A stretch of DNA of 64,000 bases from Apteryx mantelli (lineage: Eukaryota > Chordata > Aves > Apterygiformes > Apterygidae): contig NC_090020.1 in NCBI RefSeq assembly GCF_036417845.1, forward strand, positions 33,402,425-33,466,424, read 5' to 3'. Position 1 is the stretch's first letter. Every line of letters begins with the position of its first letter. Positions 1 to 11,000 of this stretch are shown here, piece by piece. Below the pieces are notes generated by a model. That model did no database searches. It worked only from the letters and a program-made list of their open reading frames with translations, and was not told where the DNA came from. The position numbers and the translations under genes are program-made.

Positions 1-1050
1 CATCCATGATCCTTGAACTGGGAAGACACAAGGACACAGCAGAATATCCTGGGAGACCATCTGCAGTCTCGCTGCCCTTCTGCTGTGTTTTAGAGGACTG
101 ACATTTTCTGACGTGCGTACTGCAGTCTCTGTCAAGGCCAATCCCATCAGCTGCTCCCTCAGCAAAGCACTCCTCGCTCCTACAGCTCCTTCATGCTGTT
201 ACCACATACCAGCAATAAATTTTTCAGGCAAGCTGCCACATCAAATTCTTTCTCTTGTGGGTGGTCCTTGAGAACAGTAGGGCCCTGTCTGTATTACCAG
301 TCTTGATAACAGACTGTTTACAACATTAGGATTCAATGGTTTAGATTTTTTTTCCATGCTGTAAATTGCTTGTCTAGACAGATTTGCAGCTCCAATCTTT
401 TTAAAAGTAAGACTTTGACTCAATTACTGATGTAATCCACTGATGGAGTACATCATATTGTTAAAAGCAGCCTTGCACTGCATAGTTCCCATTTTCCTTA
501 ATCTAGTAGTCTTGCAAACAGACTAACTGCATTTTTTCCTAAAAGACTGTCTCCTTTGCCTGAACATGGGACTAGTTCAATAACTGAAATCTGTGTAAAT
601 CAAAAATGTGCTGTTTGCATTTCAAGACTGTAAATTGTTTTAGCTCAGAATCTGTTTATCCAATAAGCAGAAATATTAAAAAAAGTGAGGAGTCATAATA
701 AAAAAATAACCCACAGCTGTGTCCTGGCCTACCTGTTCCAAAGCCCTTAGCAAGTGGTCATACTGACATACCTAAAAGAGGCCTGAAGAAATTTTCTGTA
801 AGCTGGGGCCCTTTACTGAATCTCAAATTGTTCAGGCAGAATTTCCAGGCAGTCCAAATCACCTATCCCTTTAATTTAATGCCACATGTGAGTGACTGCA
901 CGCATGCAGAGTGGCAAAGCAAAAGAACAAAATGCAAGCGAGCGTGTGAAAAGAAGAAAATGAGACGGTTAAAATGCTTTGTGTACCATCCTGCGCTTAC
1001 ACCACTTGGAGCAGCCCACTCTGAGATCCCGCTTGCTTCTTGCCACCGAC
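1..1050. other. Intergenic stretch, no gene recognised
   Basis: No convincing coding exon was seen on either strand; the open frames are short and have no family resemblance. An AATAAA lies on the plus strand at about 213-218 and another near 698-703, so a transcript entering from the left could end here, but nothing else supports that. This side is the 3' flank of HSD17B3. In human it faces the distant ERCC6L2 gene. Confidence 0.5.
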
Positions 1051-1650
1051 ACGACCCCTGGTTAAGTGCTTTTCTTTCTGACGCCCGCTCCACACGCTGA
1101 TCGCTCTGAAAAACAGGGGGCCGCTTGGTTCCCCGAAGCCTTGCAGGTGAAACCTCTCCCGAACGAGCCCTTCCTGAGGACAACTGCGGCACGAGGCGCG
1201 CCCCACCACCCGCCATGTCGCCGCTTCCTCTCGACGCCCCGGCGACGCGGCCGTTGGGCGGCGGCCCCGCACAAAATGGCCGCTGCTGGCCCTCCATGGC
1301 GGCCGGCCCCGCGGCGGCCTCGCTAGGGGGAGCGCTTCTGCCGGGAGAGGCCAGCGCGGGGCAGCGAAGTTTACCGGGGAGGACCTGCGCCGCGGGGACA
1401 GCTTTCTCTCCGTCTCTCCCGGTTGGAGCCGGGGCATGAACATAGAAACCCGACAGGATTGCTCTCTTGGTGCTTAGCAGTTATTCTGCTATTAATAAAT
1501 TAATCGGGCGGTAGCACAGCCTCCCCGGCCTGGAGGCGCGCTGGTGGGTCAAGCGAGGGGCGGTGGGGGTTGCAGCACCCTGCGCGGTTTTGCCCTCAGC
1601 GAGCGGCTCAGGTCGGGCGCTTCACCTCAGCTTCCCCATCGGTGAAACAG
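1050..1650. promoter_or_regulatory. Orphan CpG island / likely promoter
   Basis: A block dense in CpG stands out sharply from AT-rich surroundings, about 3 kb beyond the 3' end of HSD17B3. It holds YY1-like cores: AAAATGGCCGCT at 1273-1284, CCATGGCGGCC at 1294-1304, and an inverted ATGGCGG near 1210-1217. There is no TATA box. These traits are typical of constitutive vertebrate promoters. Open frames inside it (for example minus-strand 997-1443) look like GC-rich artefacts with low-complexity Arg, Pro and Ala. The gene it serves is unknown; a long non-coding RNA, or the first exon of a gene outside the window, is possible. Confidence 0.6.
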
Positions 1651-4609
1651 GGCCAGCGCTGCATCCTTTTGCAAAGCCTTGGGAGCGTCCCCGTGCTGCG
1701 GGAAGAGCGGCATGTTTGCACTGCTGCCAGCAATGTTTCAGTGCTGTGAGGAAATGCATCCCGTCCCCATGCCGAACAAAATAACGAGCCCCAAGGTCAA
1801 AACATGGCTTCTCTAAGGGGGTGACCAGGCGAGAGCAGCGAGTAACAAGATCCTTCTGTGCTCCAAGGGAAGCAAATCTGCGCTGAGCCGATTGCTCAAC
1901 TTCAGTAACAGCCTGCTTGGCTCACGCGGCATGCCCAAGCATAAACAAACGTGAGACAAGAAATATGGTAATGTCGCTTGTCGTAGATTATGAGACTTTT
2001 AAACCTTGGAAGGGGGGTCTCCTTTGCTCACTAACCTCTGCTCGTGCCAACACAGCGTCTGCGTGCCTGGGGTCCCTGCGTATCAGGTAAGCCGGTGTTC
2101 ATCTCCAGTGGCAAACATTTAGATATTTTATCGTTGCAGGGAGGGTGAAAGGGTGCTCTTTAACCTGAGGTAGGTAACTCAGGTGAAAATCTAAGGGAAA
2201 GCAAGTAATGTGAGCCCGAGTTGCAGAGAGGAGAGGGCTCTGGGGGTGCTGCTGCTGCTTCGCCCAGCTGCAGCTACTCACATGTGTAAATCAAACATAT
2301 AAAGAGCTGCTCACTGGCAAGGTCTCAGCACGTGTTTAGAGGGCAAAGGCAAGTGTGCTGCATTTCATGTCATAGCTGCAAAGGTACTGCTTGAAAATAC
2401 ACATCCACGGAGAAACGTGCAGTTACACCAATGGCCAAGGCAAACCCTGCCTTCCACACCTAGGCCTGGTATTGAATGAGTTTTTCCCCCATGGACTTCA
2501 GCTTTTGTAATATTTGTCATATATTATATCCCGAGTTATTTGTTGAACAGCTGCACAAATATCACATTTAAGAGAATATAATCACTCGAAAACACAGTCT
2601 TTACGAAATGATGAACGAACCATTCCTATTCCTTGTTTTCCAAATCAGCAGTGTTAAAATGTCCAGCAGAGATGTCTCATTTTCACTTGCAGATGTTTTC
2701 TACATTGGGTGGTAATAATCAGTAGTAGTTTTATTTTAAAGGTATTTTATATAAGGCTACGAAATACAAGCAATATGTAGAGGCCATTTAATTAAAAAGG
2801 CTATGAAATGCAATGAGCATATAGCACAACAGAGTTTTTCAGGTATTTTTACAAGCATGGAAAGAAATATTTTCCTGTTCCAAAGTGGACAATGCAATGG
2901 TTTTGTGACTAGACACAACCTAAGAGAAGTGAGTTAGACAACATTTTGAAAGGACTGAACTGATTTCATGCTCTAAGAGCCAATGAAACTTTTGCTCCTG
3001 AACCACAGAACTTTGCCCACTGCTTTTATTTCTAATGATGATTAAGAACACCCAAAAGAAACATCTTCCTTGGTTCTTCCTTAAAAGACGGCAGAATGAT
3101 CTTGAAATACACATGCTTCCACATGCACAAAGTGGATGTTAAAAATTCCACTTACAGACAGTTAAAAATAAATTTCTTCTGGGTGCCAGAAGTGACATTT
3201 ATTAAGCTTTATCTCCTGCAGATGTAATTGCAGGGGATAATCTCAGGGGAATTTTGGAGAAAGGTCCCGAACAGGGCTTGCCTCCCATGTGCTCGCTGCC
3301 AGTGCTGCACTACAGTGCTCCCACCTCTCAGTGCTTTTGCTACCACCCTTCAGGAGTCTGGCTCCGATATTATTTCTCTCCAAAGACAGTATTTCATTTT
3401 TTAGCAGTTAAAAGGCACAAATAAAATCCCATCTTGAGAGAGAAATGATAATGCTGCCAGTGACATAATTGTACCAAGATCCATATTTGTTTCTGTTTCC
3501 CTTAAAACACCAAATTCTAAAATCTTGTCATTATGTAAGAACTGGAGCTTATGCTGTTAAATATTTATAAAATAAATGCTAGATTTTTGTGCCTATAGAG
3601 AAAGCATTGAACATGCAAATTTCAAAGGTTCAGAAAACAAACAAAAAAGTACTTGCTATATATTAAAATCTCATGATTTTAGCAGTGAGGCAGGCCTTTT
3701 TAATGCTGGGGTTTAGCAATGCTTGCCTGCAAGTGACCTATTTCTCCCTTCCTCCCCAATTCTGACATGAATAAATATAAGTGTATGAGCAGCCTCACTG
3801 TATTTAATGGAAGGACTGGGTGGCCCATGTGATTAAGGTGATTGTCTGCAGACTTGGACCAAATCTGCTTGTATAATAGGAAAAGCAGATATTCTTTTAC
3901 AATCATTTTCATGATTTTAGTTCGGAGATCTCAGCACAGTCCTTAATTGTTCCTTGTACGAATTACAATAACAAGTATAAGAGAGAGGTGGAGAAAGTTG
4001 GGACTTATGATCCTGTGTTATAAGTCTATGTGGTGTCACCTATATTTGTTACTAGATTCAGTACAGCACACAGGAATTTCTGGAGTCAGTAGACTATGTT
4101 TAGTGATTCACATCCATTACATGTAGCAAATATTACAGAGACTTTGCCAGGTCATATCTGGTCAACCAATATATACTTTTTTGAGTAAGGCCTTTGCTAT
4201 CTTAATGCAGCTTTACAAAAAAGCTTTTTGGAATGCAGAAATAAAATAAGCCTGCAAAATGCTTACATTAAAATTAGATACATTAAACTTCCTAATTTGT
4301 AACAAACTGAAGTACAGCTGAATAGTTATCTACCGTTGTCTTCTGGTTTCATCCAGGAAAAGAGAATTACTGCCTACCTTTTGCTGATTCTCCTGCCTCC
4401 TCCAGCTCATATCAAATACTGTAGAGGAAGAAGGCAATCATAGGATCTTGACAGTAATGCATTTTTTATAGCTGCAGACTTCCAAAACCTCAGTGTGTAC
4501 ATTACCCTCCTCTTTGTCTCTTTGTCTTTTCAGAAGAAACCAAAGACAAAATACTTTCTGAAAACAAAAATACACTATGAACAAGTTTGGAAATAAAGCA
4601 TATGGTTGT
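1651..4609. other. Intergenic region downstream of HSD17B3
   Basis: AT-rich sequence with no recognised gene on either strand. It lies beyond the proposed HSD17B3 poly(A) site. Apart from the splice-like motif near 2086, nothing specific is seen. Confidence 0.5.
2056..2086 (+). other. Possible non-coding exon end (strong splice donor)
   Basis: A near-consensus plus-strand donor, TATCAG|GTAAGC, sits at 2086/2087. An acceptor-like CCAACACAG ends at 2055. This could be a small internal exon, or the end of a first exon beginning in the CpG island 0.5-1 kb upstream. Splice-like motifs also arise by chance, so this is a hint only. Confidence 0.25.
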
Positions 4610-4615
4610 TTTATT
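4610..4615 (-). terminator. HSD17B3: HSD17B3 candidate poly(A) signal
   Basis: TTTATT on the plus strand reads AATAAA on the minus strand. It is the first canonical signal after the HSD17B3 stop codon and gives a 3' UTR of about 0.34 kb. Cleavage would fall some 10-30 bases lower. Confidence 0.5.
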
Positions 4616-4673
4616 TGTGAACATCAAATAAGTGCAGGTATCTGTAGCCTCCAAGCTTATGTTAGAATAGTAA

Positions 4674-4690
4674 CAGCAGCAGCAGCAGCA
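4674..4690 (-). repeat. Short CAG/CTG trinucleotide repeat in HSD17B3 3' UTR
   Basis: Five CAG units plus a partial one on the plus strand read as a CUG run in the HSD17B3 transcript. The tract lies between the stop codon and the first AATAAA. It is short and perfect. Confidence 0.7.
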
Positions 4691-4932
4691 TTTCTTAAAA
4701 CCTATCTAGAGCCCGTAGAAGTCACTGGAATATCTCTTGCAGATTTTATGGTCTTTGGAGAGGGATGCTAATAGATTCAGTAGATTCACTGGATCAAATT
4801 ATCCTTGGTAAGTGATCTGGACAGAGTTATACCTCAAACTGATTTGGTTCCTTACACACACATGCACAGAGGCATTGCAAAATGCATTCCACTGGGGTTG
4901 TCAATTGCACGCCTTCCCAAAAAATGACTCTC

Positions 4933-5043
4933 TTAGGGGTTCCTCCACCTCTTCTTCAGATACCTGGTAAATGCATGCAGGACTGTTTCTTGAAGTCTGT
5001 CACTGTGGAATACCCATAAAGGGATGAGCTGCAGGATGCATGC
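4933..5043 (-). CDS. HSD17B3: HSD17B3 exon 11 (last coding)
   Basis: Encodes residues 275-310, a hydrophobic stretch (LQLIPLWVF) and a basic tail ending KKRWRNP before TAA. The acceptor is TTTTGAAG. The tail differs from human in sequence, but total length is the same. Confidence 0.88.
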   Translation of the reverse strand, partial: ACILQLIPLWVFHSDRLQETVLHAFTRYLKKRWRNP

Positions 5044-8000
5044 CTTCAAAACAATCAAGCAAAAACAATACAAAGACAAAAGGTTACAGAAGCCTCTTGA
5101 AAGAAATTAACTCAGGGTCCACAAGGTCATAGAAAATAGTAAATGCAAAAGCTTCTACTTTATACTTTTAGTGTGAATGTTTCTCTTAGAAGAAAATGTT
5201 CATTTTTCTCAGTTTTCAGCAGATTTGTTCTCTTCCCAATACTTTTATTTAGTGCTCATCACAGCTGCCATATATAAATATTCTATTTTCTTAGCTTGGT
5301 TTCCTAAGAAAATGAAGTTCATGTGACAGCACAGTCCTTTTTTTACTTTGTGCTTTCTTTTCCCCACTAACTTTCCCTCACTAATAGCTTGAATCTGCTG
5401 GCCAATTTCTGTAAAGGAGTAGGGGTCTCAAATGTATTTCCTAACAGGGTCATGAAAACAGGCAGCTGGAGAAAGGAGAAAGACTAACCAGAGAACAGAC
5501 TTGAGCTCAGCTCAAGATGCAAAAGCATAGTAAGCCACACTTCGCTGAGGGCCAGTGCATGTTACTTGCATCTTCATAGTTTCTTGGTGCCTTATTAGCC
5601 TTAACAATTTATTCAACATTTCTCATTTGAAGCCTAATCTTAAGGTCTTTGAAGTTAGTGAATAGACCCCTACTGCCAGTCAGCCTTGGTCCAGCCTTGG
5701 GGACCTATTTACAAACTATCAAATTCAATTACCAATATTTCATGGGCTAAGCATCCAAAAATCTCATCTCCAAAGGTGACATAATCCAGTGATTCACTAA
5801 CAAACTCTTCTGCCGTCTTTGTGATAAGACTGGGTTTTTGGTACATTGTCATTGGAGTAGAAACACCATAAGGAGCCACTACCTAAAATAAGAAATCAAA
5901 AGAATAGTGTAATGGGATCAAACATTTTCATAAGGGCTTTCATTTCACTGTACAGAATACCCCAGCATCTGACAAATTATAATAGGCACTTGCAGTGAAA
6001 TGGTACTGCAGTAGAATAAGAAAGAAAACCTATAGTTCCACACAGGGAGAAGAGAAAGCTTTGGCACGGGCACCCTTCACTAAGGGTGGCTACACACTAC
6101 AGGTTTGAGCATCCCAGACCGTATTCAAGGATTCATTAAAATGAAAGCAAATATGGTAAGATATAGTATCACCTGTATGATAATTCCCTTTCTCTTATAT
6201 TCTGCTTGTAGTGCTTTGGAAAAAGTGCATATAAAAGCCTAGAACAAAAAAAAAAAAAGGAATTTTGTTAGCACAGGAACCTGTAAGTACTTGTACATAT
6301 AGTCACAAGTATGTGCATAGGTGGTCCTTACCAAAAATGACCAAGCATCAAAAAACCTAAGTCACAGTGCAGTGGTGAAAAATCTATAAATGATCTTTTC
6401 AAGACACATCTCTGCTGTTCTGCATTAGCAATGACAGGATTGACTCTATCTGCACTAGAAAAGACATAGCCCAACACTAGCTCAAGGCAGACTTGAAACA
6501 AGTACTATGCAGGTTGTACTGAAAACTTTGTCACATTTCATGAAAATCCAGAAATATAAATACCAGAGTCCTCTTTATACTAGATCTTGGCACTGTTGCA
6601 TGTGGCTCTCTTCTTTGGCTGAAACATACCCTCCCAATCCAAGGTTTATGCTGCTGTTTTCTCTTGCAGTAAAAAGGAGCGAAACCCAACTCAAGCCTTA
6701 AGTGTATACCTATTAGCATAGCCTACAAATAAGATTTTTAAAGTAATGTATTTGAGGATTTTGGTACATTGTCATTGGAGTAGAAACACCATAAGGAGCT
6801 TGTTTGTTTTCTCCATCTTCAGCCTTTAAGGTTCATGTTTCCAAGTTTTTTCTCCATACCATGAAGAGCGACATATACTAATTCTTTTGTGTAAAAGTTG
6901 AGTTTCTGATATAATGAGTCATTTTAGAAGCTAGACCTTTGAGAAATATTCAGGAACTTGACAACCTTGAATCAAACCTCAGTAATCAGATGTACAAAAG
7001 CCATATTAAGGAGAAAACCTGATGGCATTTCATAGCCATCATTTGCGAGGTCTTACAATTTTAAACACCAATAGTCTCATGATATGACATGAAACAATAA
7101 TATGCTGATAAGTTAAATAGCTTCCTTTCAGGGCATTGTAAAATGAAGTATGTTTTAAAAGTGCTCAGAAACAGATACCCAAGAAAAAGAAAAGTCAGAA
7201 GATGACAACCAATATAGCATATCATTTTGAAATTAAGAAACTAAAATTGCATGGTTTGAATGTAGTTTTGAGTACTATGAGAAACTTATTTTAAAAAGAG
7301 AAAAGGGAAATGGGAAACTAGGAATTTTATCTTTTTCTTTCCTTTTTTTTTTTTTTTTTTTTTTTAATTAACCAAGCTGAGTTCTAGCTATGTTCAAGCA
7401 AATATCATTCCTTAAGAGTTTTTCATTTGAAACAAATCTGAGCTGAGTGGAACATTCTAGGAGTTTCAGTGAAAGGCAGTAACTCCCTATTTTGATAAGC
7501 TCTCAGGTTTTAATTCAGAATAGTATCTCAAAATGAAATCTTAGGAGTCAGGCAACTCACCACCCACCAGACAGTGATTCTTCTCTTCATTCCATAACTA
7601 AAATCTATCAACAGTCTTGTGCATCTACAGTTTTGAGTAAGCCAGATAAGTCAGCCCAGTAAAAGTCATCATTGCCCTGAATCAAGACATATTATGAGCA
7701 TTGGTATAATACTGTTAAATTACAGGCAAAAATCTTCTCATTATGAGCTATACCTTCAGCTGGATTTCAGTGGTATAGCTTCACTAATTCCTGGTCCTCA
7801 GCTAGTGCAAATTCACATTGCTCCATTATTTCAATGGAGCAACGTTGATTCATGCCATCTGAGAACCTGGCCATATGCTGCTGATATAAACATTTTAGTG
7901 AACATTTGACTGACATTTCTTTATAAAGCAATGTGAAAGCCTTACCTTAGAAGCTGAGTACATTGTGTATAATGGACAAGGGAAAGTACCCAGACCAGAG

Positions 8001-11000
8001 GACAGATTCAGAATAAGACCTTTCTGTCTGAAATTTAATTTAAATATGGTTACATTCAATTATACTTGATGGCATTGCAGTAAAAACCAATGCAAGTTGA
8101 AAACAACTTTTTCCCTCAGAAGACAGAGCTCTCTTATTATCTAGTAGACTACATTCTCAAAAAGCCTAATCTTTATAGTTTAGTTAAGTGCAATTAAGTC
8201 CAAAACAGCTTGGAGTAATGTCATAAGTGAAATTTAAATGCCTAGTGCAGCCAGAACCATGGGAACATTGTACATGCTATTGTACATCTAACAGAGCAAA
8301 ATCTGCCATCAGAAGAAAGATTTTATGCTCCTATGTAATTGGTAGGTCTCCTTTGCTTTTTAACCAGCACATTCTTTTTCCTGCTTCTTGCATCTGTTGC
8401 TTCAGTTTCCCTATTCACAGCTCCCCGTACAAATCAGTAAAAACAATTCATTCAGCAACAACCAGGAAAAACAACCCAAACAAATAGTAAAAGCTTATTT
8501 TGTTGCCCAGACAAAAAGCACATACTGTCCTCTAACATGCAGTAGTAACAATGTTTTCTAGAAACTCCATACGAAGACCTTAACTTCTGGTTTAATAACC
8601 TCCATGTCTAAAATACACATTGTATTAAACAGAGAAAAGAAATCCACATTTACATAGCTGAACTAATCTCTCAGAGGAAGTACAGGTATCTCCAGTACTT
8701 GAATTTTATTACTCTGAGCATAGCTACCACAAAATATTACAATATTTTCAAATGCAATTACTTGCCTAACTAGGCCCATCCCATGCAATTTTATTTCTGC
8801 AACACACGCATGTTTTTCCTGGAAACAGGCTCCAGTATTTTATATTTTCTGTCTTGTTCTACAGTGACTGGTGGTTTGTAGCAGTTCCTATCATTCATTC
8901 ACACAGCACTAACATCATCAGAAATAAATCTCACCAAGTAAGATAAAGTGGAGAAGTTAAACATGAAAAAGCATAGCTAGCACTGAACAAACTGAAGGTA
9001 GCAGCTAAAACCTATTGAAAGTTATAGGGGAAAAAAAATTGTTTTTAAAAGAGATTTTTACCGTGGTTCCATTTGTTTCAAAATTATTTGTGTCATCTGT
9101 AAGACAAGTAAGTTAAGAATTATATGTAATCTCACTGCTTCTGAATGTATTTTTTGACTCATCATGTTTTTCCACAAGATTTTCTATTTGCTCAAGCCCC
9201 AGCCATATGTATGCAATTCAAACAACTAAAATATGGCACCTTGAAACTTTTGGGAAAGACTTAGAAATATTCATGGCCTGCCAATTGGCTGAATTGTTGT
9301 CAAAAAATTCCAAAGGTTAATCTGCTAAGCAGTGAAAATCTAATGTTTATCCAAAAGCTTTTCAAGAGTATCTGAATTTCCTGAATCTTCAATATTTGAT
9401 CAGAAACCTAATGAAAAAGTAGGTTTCACAGTGTTTTTGTGTTTTCACTTCTGGCTCTACCTGGATCAGAAACAGCAGAAAATCATGAAAAGACAACTTT
9501 TTTTTCTGCTAGCAAAATAGCTTTAGGATCATATTTATGCTAATTATTTAATCATCCATTCTTATTTTAACAATGGACTTAATCATGTTTATAATTTTTA
9601 GAGCATAATTAAATCCATTTTTAGGTATGAAGTCTGCTGCTGGTTGTTTTACTTGAGGGGTATTCTTGACATTAAGCCTAAGCCCTTTGGGAATTTATAC
9701 TCAGACTATTGACTTGTTATAAACACACATAGTGTATAAATCTTCGCAGAATGAGAGTATGACCTAAATTGTAAAGGGCAGTAATGAAAAGCAGTGCAAA
9801 TGAATGATGCTGCTTAATTCAACCCTTGTTAATTCCCTCTATTTTTTAGAAGTGCAATTGTGCACAAGGGATGAGTAGGAGCAGGGTTGGGTTCACAAGC
9901 TTCATTTTCAGAAAGGATGTTAAAAAAAGAGAGGATGGAGGTGGGTCATGCCAGCTTGGGTAGAGGGGAATTAACAAAATGGTGGAAAACATGGGAAAAG
10001 GTTCTATTCTGCCTCTGCTAACCAAAATGCTGTAAGTCCCACTGACTTGTGGGAGCCAAAAACACCTGGAGGTTGGGTATCTGAATGGAGCAGGGAGCAG
10101 TGGGCAGGATCCTTCCAGGAATCATGCCAGGAAGAGGAAGCCAACAGAAGATTTCAAGATAACTTGGAGCTAGCCATTAGAAATGCTGGCTAGGAGCATG
10201 ATTTCATCTCAGTATTTTGGAGGAAAGTGAATATTGTAAAAGGCCAAAAATGAAGTGGTTGCAATAGCAAGGGAAAGGAAGCCCAGATCACAGTGAAGTG
10301 GAAGGGGCTGATTTTGTGGCATGTGTAAAGTATGAAATGACACAAAGGGAAAAACCCTTTTGTGTCCAGACTGTGTTGGTACAAAGTGTTTGTTACAGGC
10401 CTGTTTGTGTGGGATATGTATGTTTAGTACTTAAGTATTGCAGATGTTTCTGTTCTTTTGATATATAAATAGAATAAAACCTGGGATCAGAAAGTTCACC
10501 AAAAAACATTTTATAAAAAAAATGTGTTTTAATTGACAGATATTCCATGATTTATTATCTGAAGTCATTAAGCAGCAGTACAAATTTGGGAGGTAAAGTT
10601 TGCTAGACAAGGAAAGAGGAACATCTGCTGATAATTTTTATACCGTGTTTAGAAAGACATTAGCCAAGGTTATGATGAACTATAAAGTGTTCTGCTCTTG
10701 TTCATGTTAACATGCTGCTTGCAAACAGCACAGCAATACGAATCTTAATCAGAGGTGGAAAACATGAAACATTAACTGTTCTTGTAAGCAAGTAGTCAAC
10801 CAACATGAACGCTGAGGGGTAACAATAGAGAATTGGGATTCAACTCCTTTAGCTTCTGGCCTGCATTGATGCAAAAACATTTTTGCAAAACAGAAACGTG
10901 TCAAAAAGTGTTCTTCCAGTACAAAACGCCAGACTGAGTATCTTCTATAGATTTTGATTCTGTAACAGATGTTCCTGTTTACTGAAATCAACATGTTTTC

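Noticed and set aside
863-1443. Minus- and plus-strand frames of 90-148 codons over the orphan CpG island
   Set aside because: GC-driven openness, no family resemblance, and no consistent splice context. Kept only as a promoter candidate.
6759-6799. The 41-bp repeat as a cryptic or alternative exon 10
   Set aside because: It has no polypyrimidine tract or acceptor directly upstream on the gene strand, and no donor was copied.
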